From Flavobacterium sp. (lineage in GTDB: Bacteria > Bacteroidota > Bacteroidia > Flavobacteriales > Flavobacteriaceae), in contig JAQSDU010000007.1 of the NCBI GenBank assembly GCA_029946065.1, positions 248,001 through 312,000 of the forward strand: a stretch of DNA of 64,000 nucleotides, given 5' to 3'. Both the position numbers and the translations under genes were made by a program. Of this stretch, positions 51,498 to 60,967 are shown one piece after another. The stretch's first letter is position 1, and each line of letters starts with the position of its first letter. The notes under the pieces were generated by a model. The model worked only from the letters and a program-made list of their open reading frames with translations, searched no databases and had not been told where the DNA came from.

Positions 51498-52328
51498 TTA
51501 GAAAGTATTGTCTTCGCCGAGTCCGATCTCCTCCATTTCGTCGGCATCGTCTATTTCAACTGCATTTCGATAGGCGATGTATTGAAAAGAATATATGATT
51601 GGTACCGTAAAAAAGACACCAATACAAATTCCGATAATTCCAAGTCCAGCACATACAAAAACAAGCAAAGCCAATATCAGTAATACCCAGAATTTCTTAA
51701 ACACCAACATTACACTTCCTTTGATGGCTTCGCTTGCACTTAAATCGCCAAAAATGATTAATGGTAAAACAAAAAGTGTTAATAATCCGATGAAACAACT
51801 GATTATAAAATTTAGGATGCCAAAAATAAAGGTATAAGCCGGCACAGCATTGTATAATTGAAACATTTCAAAAGTAAGTTGAAAAGCTTGTGAAAACATT
51901 GTTGTTATCAACGTTGCAACGAAAATATTTTTGAAATAGCCGGATTTATAGTGATCGAAAGCTGTTGAAAAAGAAAATTCTCGATAAGTTTCGGCATTGT
52001 GTGCCATTTTTAGCATTCCGGCGTTTAGCGGAGCAACAAATGCAGCGGTTAGAACGGCAACACCTACTTTCACTAGTATCGATAATGCGGTAAGTCCTTC
52101 CATATTTTTCATTCCGGTCAAACCGCCAGACATAAAAGATGCCATACCAAACATAGCTCCTAATCCAACTGAAAGCACGATAAGTAATATTGCAAATACC
52201 AAAAATACAGCACCTCCGATAAGGGCAATTTTTTTATAATTTTCAAAAGTCTGTTCAAATACTTGGCCAAAATTAAATTCGTATCCGTTACTTCTAACTT
52301 CGTTTAGCTTTTCTGCAGTTGTTTTCAT
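51498..52328 (-). CDS. Polytopic membrane protein (DUF975/YciC-like), function unknown
   Basis: A 276-aa protein starting at ATG 52328 (MKTTAEKLNEVRS...). After an amphipathic N-terminus (NFGQVFEQTFENYKKIALIGG) it has about six transmembrane helices rich in Gly, Leu and Val, with TM loops GLTGMKNMEGLTALS and AYTFIFGILNFIISCFIGLLTLFVLP. The acidic tail (EIDDADEMEEIGLGEDNTF) is cytoplasmic or periplasmic. The pattern of a soluble-looking start followed by repeated G-rich helices is typical of the DUF975-like family, sometimes misannotated in flavobacteria as beta-carotene monooxygenase. The gene ends in the terminator at 51443. The function is unknown. Confidence 0.8.
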   Translation of the reverse strand: MKTTAEKLNEVRSNGYEFNFGQVFEQTFENYKKIALIGGAVFLVFAILLIVLSVGLGAMFGMASFMSGGLTGMKNMEGLTALSILVKVGVAVLTAAFVAPLNAGMLKMAHNAETYREFSFSTAFDHYKSGYFKNIFVATLITTMFSQAFQLTFEMFQLYNAVPAYTFIFGILNFIISCFIGLLTLFVLPLIIFGDLSASEAIKGSVMLVFKKFWVLLILALLVFVCAGLGIIGICIGVFFTVPIIYSFQYIAYRNAVEIDDADEMEEIGLGEDNTF

Positions 52329-52441
52329 ATTCAATTTAGTTTGTGCAATAATAGTAAATTGTTTGCGATGTGCACTACGGCCGTTTATAAAAGTTTGGGG
52401 TATATGTTAAATTTCAAATCTTAAACTCCAAATTCTAAATC

Positions 52442-53770
52442 TTAAATCCATTTGAATAATCGCCTGATAAGTTTGAGTTTTTTCTTGTAAGGAGCATAGC
52501 GAATCGTAATGTCGAGCCAATTGGCTTTTTTTACGATAGCTTTCTTGTGCGAAAAGGTATCGAAACTCATTTTACCATGATACGCACCCATTCCCGAATT
52601 TCCAACGCCACCAAAAGGCAATCTTTTGTTGCTGAAATGAATAATCGTATCGTTGATGCAACCACCGCCAAATGAGAAATTGCGAATAATGGTTTCGGCG
52701 AAAAATGTATCTTCCGTAAACACATACAATGATAGCGGTTTTTCGTAACGTGAAATGATTTTTTTTAGGTCGGTTTGATTGTCATAAGTCAATATTGGAA
52801 GTATTGGTCCGAAAATTTCTCCTTTCATCAAATCACTGTCGAGATCAGTTTCATCAATTAGCGTTGGTGCGATGTATTTTTCATCGGCATTGGATTCGCC
52901 ACCACAAATCACTTTAAACGGTACAATCATTTTGACAAGCCTTTCCCAATTTTCTTTGTTAATAATGCGCGCAAAGTCAGGTGAAAGCTCCGGATTTTCG
53001 CCATAAGCTTTCGCTATTTCTTCTTGCAGAAAGCCAATAAATTTTCGTTTCATATTGGTTTGCACGAGGATATAATCAGGAGCGATGCAGGTTTGTCCGG
53101 CGTTGATGAATTTTCCCCAGACAATTCTTTTTGCCGCTAAAGGCAAGTTGGCAGTTTGGTCAACAATACATGGGTTTTTTCCACCTAATTCCAATGTAAC
53201 TGGCGTTAAATGCTCAGCCGCCATTTTGGCGATGATTTTTCCAACATGGACACTTCCCGTAAAAAAAATATAATCCCAGCGTTTTTTTAATAAATCTTGC
53301 GCCAGTGTGGCATCACCTAAAACAGCCAAAACGTGTTGTACTTGAAAGGTTTCTCGGATAATTTTGGAGATAATTGCAGAGGTCGCCGGCGTGAGTTCGG
53401 AAGGTTTTAGCACTACGGAATTTCCCGCCGCAACGGCTGCTATTAAAGGGCACATTGCCAATTGAAAAGGATAATTCCAAGGAGAAATGATCAGTACTTT
53501 TCCGTAGGGTTCGCTGTAAATATAATCCCTTGACGGGAAGTTCAGTAGCGATGGAAATACTTTTTTGGGCTTTGCCCAGGCATCGAGTTTGCCGAGTGTA
53601 TTTTTTAAATCGGAAATTACATAGGAAGTCTCGGTGATTACGGCCTCAAAAGCGGGTTTCCTAAAATCCTTATACAAAGCCTCCACAATAGCCTCCTCAT
53701 GGAGTGTGATATTGTGGAGTAACTTTAAAAGTGTTTTTTTTCTGAAACTGATATTATTATTGTAATCCAT
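52442..53770 (-). CDS. Aldehyde dehydrogenase (class 3-like)
   Basis: A 442-aa NAD(P)-dependent aldehyde dehydrogenase. It lacks the long N-terminal arm of class 1 and matches the short class 3 (fatty-aldehyde-type) length. Motifs are VLIISPWNYPFQLAM near residue 95, NSVVLKPSELTPATS near 122, VTLELGGKNPCIV near 192 with the catalytic-base glutamate, and NAGQTCIAPDY near 226 with the nucleophilic cysteine; FGPILPIL and FGGVGNSGMGAYHG follow in the C-terminal half. The probable role is oxidation of medium or long-chain aldehydes. It is monocistronic, or possibly cotranscribed with the DUF5723 gene 33 bp upstream. Confidence 0.93.
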   Translation of the reverse strand: MDYNNNISFRKKTLLKLLHNITLHEEAIVEALYKDFRKPAFEAVITETSYVISDLKNTLGKLDAWAKPKKVFPSLLNFPSRDYIYSEPYGKVLIISPWNYPFQLAMCPLIAAVAAGNSVVLKPSELTPATSAIISKIIRETFQVQHVLAVLGDATLAQDLLKKRWDYIFFTGSVHVGKIIAKMAAEHLTPVTLELGGKNPCIVDQTANLPLAAKRIVWGKFINAGQTCIAPDYILVQTNMKRKFIGFLQEEIAKAYGENPELSPDFARIINKENWERLVKMIVPFKVICGGESNADEKYIAPTLIDETDLDSDLMKGEIFGPILPILTYDNQTDLKKIISRYEKPLSLYVFTEDTFFAETIIRNFSFGGGCINDTIIHFSNKRLPFGGVGNSGMGAYHGKMSFDTFSHKKAIVKKANWLDITIRYAPYKKKLKLIRRLFKWI

Positions 53771-53803
53771 TTAAGAAAATGAAGTTAACGGTTATTTTAC
53801 CGA

Positions 53804-55156
53804 TTACAAGAATCCGAAACGGTAACCGAAGTAAGCATCTGCTTGTTTTCCATCGCCTATTGCTGTTAGTACCGAATTTGACCCTAGGTAAAATCCGGCA
53901 AGTCGCAATCCGAAACCGGCAGTTGTTCCTGAAATTTCGTTAAAAGAAACCGGTACAAAAGCCTCAAAGAAACTAAGGTTGACACGAGGCGTAATAGAAA
54001 ATATATTTTGCGAAGCCACTTGATCATTTTCTTGATCTTTGTTGACTTTTTGTTGCAAGAATAAGGTTACATTCAGTTTTGATATGATATTATAATCTGC
54101 GTACAAGTTCAAAACGGTTGGCAGTTTTACTTTAAAATCAGTTGATTGCGATTCTTCTGTTAAATAACCAGGATGGCTCAAAAGAATTGCTTCTACATCG
54201 GATAGACTTTCGGCATCATTAAACTCATTCAGATCCAATCCAGGATTACCAGGTGCTGCATTTGGAATGGTTAAGGCATAATTAGTCGATTGGTTGTCAT
54301 CAGATTTGAAAGTCATGCTTCCCATATTTTTGATGGCAAGCCCCACTTTTAATTTATAAGAGCTACCTGATTTTAATTGATAATCAAAACCGATATCTGT
54401 AGCCATTCCTTTTAAATTTCCAAAAACCGAACTCGTATAATCGCTTGCGTCGGTAAAACTCTCTCCAAGGCTGCCTGAATAGGCTACATTGAGGTTGGCA
54501 CTGGCTCCGGAAAGATAAGGTGTACCCAAACTGTTATCGATTGTTCCAGAAAAATTAGAGGCACCAAAGTTGGCATAAGAACCTGGGAATAGTAATTTTA
54601 AGGTAATTCCCGCATTAAATTGGTGCTTGTCATTTCCATAGATTTTTCGTGCTGCAGAAAAACCAATTTCACCCCAAGTGGTGGCATTGATACGCTGGTT
54701 TCCTGAATCGTTGATGATAGACGCGGCCGTTGAAGCATTGACATCTTCATTGCCAACCAACGCCCTTCCTAAATCGGAATTGACTTCGATTACATTTGCC
54801 GTAATGTGCGCACCTGAAGTAACGGCAAATCCCCATCCTAATGCCTTGAAAGCAAATCCGGGTAAGGCGAGTTCTGCATTGGTAGTAAAATTTACAGGTT
54901 TATCGCCGGCGAACATTAATTCTTCAACGTCGGAACCATTTAATAAATCACTAAATCCTACTTTATTGCTTGATGCATTAACACTTGCACCAAATAATTG
55001 CACTTCAAACCTGCTGCCTAAGTTGGCGAATTCTGATGGATTGTTATTCCCATTAAGGATTCCGACCCTTTTTGAAGTACTGATTCCTGAAAAATGTTCT
55101 TGTGCCAATGCCGGAATGAACGACAGAGAACATAAGATTAAAGTAATTTTTTTCAT
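53804..55156 (-). CDS. DUF5723-type outer-membrane protein
   Basis: Start ATG at 55156 gives 450 aa with a signal peptide (ITLILCSLSFIPALAQ). The body shows repeated alternating strands ending in aromatic residues (NAGITLKLLFPGSYANFG, GFDYQLKSGSSYKLKVGLAIKN), typical of the porin-like OmpP1/FadL-related and DUF5723 families. It ends in YFGYRFGFL, with an aromatic near the terminus as expected for an Omp85-folded barrel. I assign DUF5723 by its resemblance to Bacteroidota proteins of this size; the exact family should be confirmed. The transport substrate is unknown. Confidence 0.75.
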   Translation of the reverse strand: MKKITLILCSLSFIPALAQEHFSGISTSKRVGILNGNNNPSEFANLGSRFEVQLFGASVNASSNKVGFSDLLNGSDVEELMFAGDKPVNFTTNAELALPGFAFKALGWGFAVTSGAHITANVIEVNSDLGRALVGNEDVNASTAASIINDSGNQRINATTWGEIGFSAARKIYGNDKHQFNAGITLKLLFPGSYANFGASNFSGTIDNSLGTPYLSGASANLNVAYSGSLGESFTDASDYTSSVFGNLKGMATDIGFDYQLKSGSSYKLKVGLAIKNMGSMTFKSDDNQSTNYALTIPNAAPGNPGLDLNEFNDAESLSDVEAILLSHPGYLTEESQSTDFKVKLPTVLNLYADYNIISKLNVTLFLQQKVNKDQENDQVASQNIFSITPRVNLSFFEAFVPVSFNEISGTTAGFGLRLAGFYLGSNSVLTAIGDGKQADAYFGYRFGFL

Positions 55157-55177
55157 GTAATTAAATTTTAGGTTTCT

Positions 55178-55185
55178 CAAATATA
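55178..55185 (-). promoter_or_regulatory. Putative -7 element of the DUF5723 gene
   Basis: The minus strand reads TATATTTG, matching TAnnTTTG, 21 bp upstream of the ATG at 55156. No -33 TTG is seen at the normal distance. It overlaps an in-frame TTG upstream and so supports the ATG as start. Confidence 0.5.
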
Positions 55186-55282
55186 GTTAATTTATGTTAA
55201 AAACGGATTGCTACCATTTGATTTCAAAATTGCAAAAAAACTTAGTGGCTAACAATAGCTATAAATGGGTGTTTTTTAGAAA

Positions 55283-55972
55283 TTATAAGGCGTTCCAAAC
55301 CGCATCTTCTGGAATGGGTGCGGTAATAGAGAGTAATATTTTGGTAACTGGATGCACAAAAATGAGTTGCCGCGCATGAAGATGAATGCCTCCGTCGGGA
55401 TTGCTGCGGTCGAAACCGTATTTTAAATCACCTTTTATAGGACTTCCGATAGCAGCCAACTGTGCGCGAATTTGATGGTGTCTTCCCGTATGAAGGTTAA
55501 TTTCAAGTGCAAAATAATTGTTGAGTTCTTTAATGATTTTATAATCGAGACTGGCAATTTTACTGTCAGGCACTTCTTTTATATGTGCTTTTGAAGTGTT
55601 GTTTTTTTCATTTCTTTTAAGGAAATGCACCAGTTTGTCTTCGGTTTTTTTAGGCTTATTTTTTACGATTGCCCAATAGGTTTTCTGGGTTTCTCGGTTT
55701 TTAAAGAGTTCGTTCAAACGTGTCAATGCTTTGGATGTACGCGCAAAAACTACGATTCCGGTTGTTGGGCGGTCCAATCGGTGCACAACGCCCAAAAAAA
55801 CTTCTCCGGGTTTGTTGTATTTGTCTTTGATGTATTCTTTTACCACCTCCGAAAGGGGTTTGTCACCAGTTTTATCGCCCTGAACGATGTCACCTACGCG
55901 TTTGTTGATCACAATGATGTGATTGTCTTCGTGGAGGATTTGTAGGTTGTGTTTGGTGGAAATCTCTTTCAA
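55283..55972 (-). CDS. RluA-family pseudouridine synthase
   Basis: A 229-aa enzyme that turns uridine into pseudouridine in rRNA or tRNA. The catalytic aspartate is in GVVHRLDRPTTGIVVFAR near residue 68, with LHTGRHHQIRAQLAAIGSPIKGD near 160 and KYGFDRSNPDGGIHLHA near 185 completing the fold. There is no S4 RNA-binding domain, as in the RluA-type short members. The target position cannot be predicted. It is monocistronic; panB upstream is separated by 114 bp containing a 25-bp inverted repeat. Confidence 0.93.
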   Translation of the reverse strand: MKEISTKHNLQILHEDNHIIVINKRVGDIVQGDKTGDKPLSEVVKEYIKDKYNKPGEVFLGVVHRLDRPTTGIVVFARTSKALTRLNELFKNRETQKTYWAIVKNKPKKTEDKLVHFLKRNEKNNTSKAHIKEVPDSKIASLDYKIIKELNNYFALEINLHTGRHHQIRAQLAAIGSPIKGDLKYGFDRSNPDGGIHLHARQLIFVHPVTKILLSITAPIPEDAVWNAL

Positions 55973-55995
55973 TTATAAAGGTGTTATGGATTTGC

Positions 55996-56069
55996 GTCAT
56001 TGCGAGGCACGAAGCAATCTTTTGAAGCTAACGTTAAAGTTAACAGATTGCTTCGTGCCTCGCAATGAC
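55996..56069. repeat. Perfect 25-bp inverted repeat (REP-like element)
   Basis: Arms at 55996-56020 and 56045-56069 are exact reverse complements (beginning GTCATTGCGAGGCACGAAGC) around a 24-nt loop. This GTCATTGCGAGG... palindrome is a widely dispersed bacterial intergenic repeat. It lies between panB (upstream) and the pseudouridine synthase (downstream). Confidence 0.9.
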
Positions 56070-56086
56070 AATTCTTTGAACTTCTG

Positions 56087-56905
56087 TTAGTATTGTTCCG
56101 AAGCATTCGGAAAATCCTTCGACTTCACATCGCCTACATATTTGCTGATAGCACCAGTCATCTGCTGATACAAGTCAAGATACCTTCTCAAAAAACGCGG
56201 GCTGAATTCGTTATTCATTCCCAGCATATCGTGAATGACGAGCACCTGTCCGTCAACGCCGCCGCCGGCACCAATTCCAATTACTGGGATAGCGATGCTT
56301 TTGGCTACTTTTTCTGCCAGATGTGCAGGAATTTTTTCTAATACCAAAGCAAAACAACCTAGTTTTTCCAATAATTTGGCGTCTTCGAGCAATTTTTCAG
56401 CTTCAGCATCTTCCTTGGCACGAACGGTATATGTGCCGAATTTGTATATAGATTGTGGTGTAAGCCCTAAATGCCCCATTACCGGGATACCTGCATTCAA
56501 TATTTTTTTGATGGAGTCTTTTATTTCACTGCCACCTTCAAGTTTTACAGCATGACCGCCGCTTTCCTTCATAATCCGTATGGATGACCGCAGCGCTTCT
56601 TTAGAATCGGATTGGTAACTTCCGAAAGGCAAATCAACCACAACCAATGCGCGTTCAACTGCCCTTACTACAGACGAAGCATGGTAGATCATTTGGTCTA
56701 GCGTAATTGGCAAAGTCGTTTCGTGACCTGCCATAACGTTAGAAGCGGAATCGCCAACCAAAATCACGTCGACACCTGCTGTATCAACGATTTTTGCCAT
56801 CGTAAAATCATAAGCTGTGAGCATCGATATCTTTTCGCCATTGGCTTTCATCTCGATGAGCGACTTGGTCGTAATTCTTTTGTAATCTTTTTTGGCTACA
56901 GACAT
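56087..56905 (-). CDS. panB: 3-methyl-2-oxobutanoate hydroxymethyltransferase (ketopantoate hydroxymethyltransferase)
   Basis: First committed step of pantothenate and coenzyme A synthesis. The 272-aa length fits (E. coli 264). Motifs are [29 protein letters not shown] near residue 21 with metal-binding aspartates, [17 protein letters not shown] near 95, [10 protein letters not shown] near 120, [17 protein letters not shown] near 145, and [25 protein letters not shown] near 205. It is monocistronic. The spacer upstream (56940-56995) is a TAAGATT-type degenerate tandem repeat. Confidence 0.97.
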   Translation of the reverse strand: MSVAKKDYKRITTKSLIEMKANGEKISMLTAYDFTMAKIVDTAGVDVILVGDSASNVMAGHETTLPITLDQMIYHASSVVRAVERALVVVDLPFGSYQSDSKEALRSSIRIMKESGGHAVKLEGGSEIKDSIKKILNAGIPVMGHLGLTPQSIYKFGTYTVRAKEDAEAEKLLEDAKLLEKLGCFALVLEKIPAHLAEKVAKSIAIPVIGIGAGGGVDGQVLVIHDMLGMNNEFSPRFLRRYLDLYQQMTGAISKYVGDVKSKDFPNASEQY

Positions 56906-57064
56906 ATTGTGTTTTTTGTAGGTGTAAAAGTAGTAATTTTTGGATTGTAAGATTATAAGAAGGTAAGACTTTAAGATTGTAAGATTTTAAGCAGATGCTT
57001 CTGAATATATCAGAATCTGGAAGTAAAGTGGTCTTAAAATCCAAACCACATCGACTACTAGGAC

Positions 57065-58492
57065 TTAACAATCTGCCATGTTCACGGCAATCGCCAATCC
57101 GCCTTCAGAAGTTTCCTTGTATTTATTGTTCATATCTACAGCCGTTTGCCACATCGTGTCAACTACTTTATCCAAAGGCACTTTCGCATTTTTTGGATCA
57201 GTTTCGAGTGCCAATTCCGCCGCATTTATGGCTTTAATGGCACCCATGGTATTGCGTTCTATACACGGAATTTGGACCAATCCGCCAATAGGATCGCAGG
57301 TGAGGCCGAGGTGGTGCTCCATCGCGATTTCAGCCGCCATAAGGACTTGTTCAGGTGTGCCGCCCATCAATTCACATAATGCTGCTGCTGCCATTGCCGA
57401 CGACACGCCAATTTCTGCCTGACAACCGCCCATCGCTGCAGAAATTGTAGATCCTTTCTTGAAGATACTGCCTATTTCTCCAGCGACCATTAAAAATTGG
57501 TTGATTTCTTTTTCTCCGGCATCGTGGTTTTCGATGACTAAATAATACATTAGTACCGATGGAATTACACCCGCGCTGCCATTTGTTGGTGCAGTAACGA
57601 CACGCCCTAAAGCGGCATTGACTTCATTTACAGCCAATGCAAAACAGCTTACCCATTTTAGGATCTGGCGGAATTTCACTTCGGTTTTTCGGATGGTTTC
57701 CAGCCATTCTTGTGGGTTGCTATAATTCGCCAAGCCTATTAATCCTTGGTGCATATCGAAAGCACGGCGCCTTACATTCAAGCCTCCGGGAAGTATGCCT
57801 TCGGAGTGACAGCCGATATACATGCATTCGAGCATCGTATTCCAAATACGCATCAATTCACTGTGGATTTCGGCTTCCGGACGCATTGATTTTTCGTTTT
57901 CATAAACGATTTCCGAGATGCTTTTTTGCTGTTGTATGGTATAATTGAGTAGTTCTTCTGCGTTTTGTATTGGGAATGGAAACGCACATTTGATAGCGAG
58001 TTTCTTCTTTGCATTCACGCGCTCTTCCTTAACGACAAAGCCGCCGCCGATGGAGTAGAAGGTCGAAATATACTCCATTCCGCCTTCCGCGAAAGCGGTA
58101 AACATCAATCCGTTGGCGTGAAAAGGAAGGAAATTTTTGTTAAAAACGATGTCCTGCAAAAAATAAAATGGAATTTTTATTTCGTTGCCGAGGTTGATTT
58201 CGTGGTTGTCTTCGATGGATTTGATGATACCGGCGATATCCTGCACCGGAATATATTCTGGATCCTGACCGCTCAATCCTAGCATTACAGCGAGATCTGT
58301 CGCGTGACCTTTACCAGTAAGGGAAAGCGAGCCATATAAGTCAACTTTAATACGTGCTGTTTTGTGAAGCAAATTTTCGATACGAAGTTCGGATAAAAAA
58401 CGTTCCGCCGCACGCCAAGGTCCGAGTGTATGAGAACTAGACGGGCCGACGCCGATTTTAAGCATATCAAAAACAGAGATACATTCTTCCAT
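57065..58492 (-). CDS. sdaA: L-serine ammonia-lyase (iron-sulfur, single chain)
   Basis: Deaminates L-serine to pyruvate using a [4Fe-4S] cluster. ATG at 58492 gives 475 aa ([21 protein letters not shown]); the open frame extends 50 codons upstream but would be hydrophobic and runs through the promoter. The N-terminal beta domain ([18 protein letters not shown]) and the C-terminal alpha domain are fused. The cluster cysteines are in [19 protein letters not shown] near 348 and [18 protein letters not shown] (two) near 390. [21 protein letters not shown] is the substrate region. A TATCTTTG promoter element lies at 58513-58520. It is divergent from rarD. Confidence 0.95.
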   Translation of the reverse strand: MEECISVFDMLKIGVGPSSSHTLGPWRAAERFLSELRIENLLHKTARIKVDLYGSLSLTGKGHATDLAVMLGLSGQDPEYIPVQDIAGIIKSIEDNHEINLGNEIKIPFYFLQDIVFNKNFLPFHANGLMFTAFAEGGMEYISTFYSIGGGFVVKEERVNAKKKLAIKCAFPFPIQNAEELLNYTIQQQKSISEIVYENEKSMRPEAEIHSELMRIWNTMLECMYIGCHSEGILPGGLNVRRRAFDMHQGLIGLANYSNPQEWLETIRKTEVKFRQILKWVSCFALAVNEVNAALGRVVTAPTNGSAGVIPSVLMYYLVIENHDAGEKEINQFLMVAGEIGSIFKKGSTISAAMGGCQAEIGVSSAMAAAALCELMGGTPEQVLMAAEIAMEHHLGLTCDPIGGLVQIPCIERNTMGAIKAINAAELALETDPKNAKVPLDKVVDTMWQTAVDMNNKYKETSEGGLAIAVNMADC

Positions 58493-58512
58493 AAAAAGCA
58501 AATTTGGTGTTA

Positions 58513-58520
58513 CAAAGATA
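58513..58520 (-). promoter_or_regulatory. Putative -7 element of sdaA
   Basis: The minus strand reads TATCTTTG, an exact TAnnTTTG match 20 bp upstream of the ATG at 58492. The short predicted 5' UTR supports this start rather than the longer frame. Confidence 0.55.
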
Positions 58521-58685
58521 ATTGACTTGTTGTATTTTGAAGTAAATAAATTTATAATAATGCAATAATTGTTATCGAAAACTACTAAAAGAACAATACA
58601 AATGATTGTTTTGATAAAAAATTTGATAGATGTGAAATGCATTAAAACCTTTATGCTGCTTATGCAAGTATCCGATTGTGTTGTT

Positions 58686-58693
58686 TACCTTTG
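58686..58693 (+). promoter_or_regulatory. Putative -7 element of rarD
   Basis: TACCTTTG is an exact TAnnTTTG match 15 bp upstream of the rarD ATG (58709). No -33 TTG at the normal distance. With the sdaA element at 58513 it defines a divergent promoter region. Confidence 0.55.
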
Positions 58694-58708
58694 CTTCAAA
58701 TTTTGAAT

Positions 58709-59596
58709 ATGCGCTTCAATAAATATTATTTATCTGCCTTTTCCGCTTTTGTAATTTGGGGATTTTTTAGTCTAGTTTTAAAGCCTTTGCACAATTATGC
58801 CTCGCTTGATATTATCTTTTATCGCATTTTTTTTGCAGCAGTTTTGTTGTTGGGGATTAATTTGATTTTTAGGAAGCATATTTTAAAAAATGACATATCG
58901 GTCTTAAAAAGTATGGACGCAAAAGCGCGTTACAAAACTTTTTTTCTAACCGTTGTCGGCGGATTTTTATTGATTGTCAACTGGTTTTTGTTCATTTATG
59001 CGGTCAATCACGTGAGTCTGAAATCGGCTTCATTCGCCTATTTGATTTGTCCTATTATTACGACAATTCTGGCTTATTTTATCTTAAAAGAAAAACTCGG
59101 AAAATGGCAATGGTTCGCTGTGGGATTGAGTCTTATTAGTTGCGTTTTATTGTCTTTAGGTAGTATTCACGATTTGATTTTCAGCCTCGTGATTGCCTTG
59201 TCATTCGCATTTTATTTGATTACGCAGCGCAAAAATAACCAGTTTGACCGCTTTGTAGTTTTGACTGTTCAAATGTTAATTGCGGCGATTGTAGTATTAC
59301 CGTTCTTTCCAAAATATAGCGGTGAAGTGCCGACAGAAGCTTTGTTTTATACGATGCTCACGTTGATTGTTGTGGTGTTTACGATCATTCCGTTGTTTCT
59401 GAATTTATATGCGCTCAAAGGCATGAATTCATCGGCGGTTGGCATTTTGATGTATATCAATCCGTTAATCAATTTCTTTCTTGCAGTTTTTTATTTCCAT
59501 GAAGCGATTAATACGCTGCAGTTGGTTTCTTATTTCATTATACTGATTTCTGTGGTTATTTTTAATGGAAAAGCGCTATTTGGAAAAACGGCTTAA
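58709..59596 (+). CDS. rarD: EamA/RarD-family transporter
   Basis: A 295-aa drug/metabolite-superfamily permease with ten predicted transmembrane helices in two EamA repeats. The RarD subtype is shown by the N-terminal YLSAFSAFVIWGFFSLVLKPL and by LKSASFAYLICPIITTILAYFILKEKLG in the first repeat. The second repeat is GMNSSAVGILMYINPLINFFLAVF. ATG at 58709 follows a TACCTTTG -7 element. The substrate is unknown; RarD was named for chloramphenicol resistance, but that is not evidence of its natural role. It is divergent from sdaA. Confidence 0.9.
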   Translation: MRFNKYYLSAFSAFVIWGFFSLVLKPLHNYASLDIIFYRIFFAAVLLLGINLIFRKHILKNDISVLKSMDAKARYKTFFLTVVGGFLLIVNWFLFIYAVNHVSLKSASFAYLICPIITTILAYFILKEKLGKWQWFAVGLSLISCVLLSLGSIHDLIFSLVIALSFAFYLITQRKNNQFDRFVVLTVQMLIAAIVVLPFFPKYSGEVPTEALFYTMLTLIVVVFTIIPLFLNLYALKGMNSSAVGILMYINPLINFFLAVFYFHEAINTLQLVSYFIILISVVIFNGKALFGKTA

Positions 59597-59652
59597 ATTT
59601 TCTGGCACGGACTTTGAAAACTTGTTCTTAACTAACATTTAACAAGAATTTT

Positions 59653-60204
59653 ATGAAAGCAAATGTGTCTTTAAGATTTTTTGGTGTATTGGGTTTCTTA
59701 CTTTTGATGACGCCTTTTTATGATAGTTGTAATGGTAAAGGTTTATGTCAGAAAATTCCGGAAGGACAATTGAAGGAGCCTGAAAAAACTTTCTCAGATA
59801 AAGCCTATGATTTTATCGTTTGTGAAGAGTCATTGACGGGGTTTGAACTTGCAGAGCTTCCTATCATATCAATATATGAGAATCCGAATTTATCCAAAGT
59901 AGCACTTAAAAAGGCCCATATTGCTGATTTTTTTACCTTCTTTATCACCTTATTTTTTCTTTTTTGCGCTATGATTTCATTTGTTACAATGTGTCTTACT
60001 TTTACAGATAAGCTGCGTCTTATTCAAAAATTAGCTTTACTGAATGTTGTTCTAATCTTCATCACTTTTTTTTATATCGTCTTTTTTGAGTCATCATTCG
60101 AAACCATAACCCAGATAAAATGGGGTTATTACGCTTTTATCGCTGTCCAAATTGCAATTGTAGTGCAATCAAAACGGATGTTAAAGTTACGAGCAGCTAA
60201 TTAA
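59653..60204 (+). CDS. Membrane protein of unknown function
   Basis: A 183-aa protein. The N-terminal hydrophobic segment (RFFGVLGFLLLMTPFYDSC) is followed by a small extracytoplasmic region with two further cysteines (NGKGLCQKIP and DFIVCEE), then three TM helices (FFTFFITLFFLFCAMISFVTM, LALLNVVLIFITFFYIVFF, YYAFIAVQIAIVV). The cysteines could form a disulfide in the loop. No family is recognised. It is 56 bp after rarD, and nothing in sequence indicates its job. Confidence 0.7.
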   Translation: MKANVSLRFFGVLGFLLLMTPFYDSCNGKGLCQKIPEGQLKEPEKTFSDKAYDFIVCEESLTGFELAELPIISIYENPNLSKVALKKAHIADFFTFFITLFFLFCAMISFVTMCLTFTDKLRLIQKLALLNVVLIFITFFYIVFFESSFETITQIKWGYYAFIAVQIAIVVQSKRMLKLRAAN

Positions 60205-60297
60205 ATTTTGTATTGCCACGAAGTCGCTAAGACACAAAGCTTAATCATGATTGAAAATTTGTGTCATCCACATTCCATTTTAGGGCCCTTCGTGGCT

Positions 60298-60336
60298 ACA
60301 AAAAAATCCCGACAACACAAAACTGCTGCCGGGATC
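60298..60336 (-). terminator. Intrinsic terminator of yceI
   Basis: In minus orientation ATCCCGGCAGCA and TGTTGTCGGGAT form a stem with a short loop and one or two mismatches, followed by TTTTTTTG. It ends transcription from the YceI gene. Confidence 0.8.
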
Positions 60337-60356
60337 AACCAACCAATCATCATCAT

Positions 60357-60887
60357 TTATTGTTTTACGAACTGCAATTCGATATTGAATTTCACTTCTT
60401 CGCCTACCAAAACGCCACCGGCTTCAAGGCCTGCGTTCCAGGATAATCCCCAATCCTTACGATTGATTTTACCAGTAATAGACATTCCGGCTTTCAAATT
60501 GCCCCATGGATCTTTGGCTGTACCGCCGAATTCCACATTAAGCGTGACCGGTTTTGACACGCCATGCAAACTTAAATCGCCTTTCAAAGTATATTCATCA
60601 TCGCTTTCTTTGGTAAAAGCAGTCGATTGAAAAGTGATTTTCGGAAATTGTTCCGCATCGAAAAAATCGGCACTTAGCAAATGTTTGTCACGGTCGGCAT
60701 TTCCGGTAGTAACCGAATTGACATCGCCTGAAAAAGTAATATTAGCATTTTCGAAATTCTCATCTTCGGTTGCAACGGTAGCTTCAAAATTTTGAAAGCT
60801 TCCCGATACATTGGTGAACATCATGTGTTTTACTTTGAATCCGATTTCTGAGTGTGTTGGGTCCACTGACCATTTTGTTGTTGACAT
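60357..60887 (-). CDS. YceI-family lipid-binding protein
   Basis: A 176-aa lipocalin-like protein (MSTTKWSVDPTHSEIGFKVKHMMF...). The YceI pattern is clear: WSVDPTHSEIGFKVKHM at the start, ITFSGDVNSVTTGNADRDKHLLSADFFDAEQFPKITFQS in the middle and GDLSLHGVSKPVTLNVEFGG then INRKDWGLSWNAG. Unlike most members it has no signal peptide, so it would remain in the cytoplasm unless exported another way. YceI proteins bind polyisoprenoids or amides and are linked to stress. It is the last gene of a same-strand group with pirin and a Crp-like regulator upstream. Confidence 0.93.
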   Translation of the reverse strand: MSTTKWSVDPTHSEIGFKVKHMMFTNVSGSFQNFEATVATEDENFENANITFSGDVNSVTTGNADRDKHLLSADFFDAEQFPKITFQSTAFTKESDDEYTLKGDLSLHGVSKPVTLNVEFGGTAKDPWGNLKAGMSITGKINRKDWGLSWNAGLEAGGVLVGEEVKFNIELQFVKQ

Positions 60888-60967
60888 AATTGATTATTTT
60901 AAATGTTAAATTATAAATTTTGAATTGTTATTATTTGAATATTATTTTTGAACTTGAGCTTAATATG

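Noticed and set aside
52442..53770. Acyl-CoA or betaine-aldehyde dehydrogenase subtype for the aldehyde dehydrogenase
   Set aside because: Its short length and missing N-terminal arm fit class 3 better, but no substrate-specific residue can be read by eye, so no subtype name was given.
58493..58642. Fifty-residue N-terminal extension of serine ammonia-lyase
   Set aside because: It is hydrophobic, unlike a cytoplasmic Fe-S enzyme, and contains the TATCTTTG promoter element; the family starts at the MEECISVF segment.
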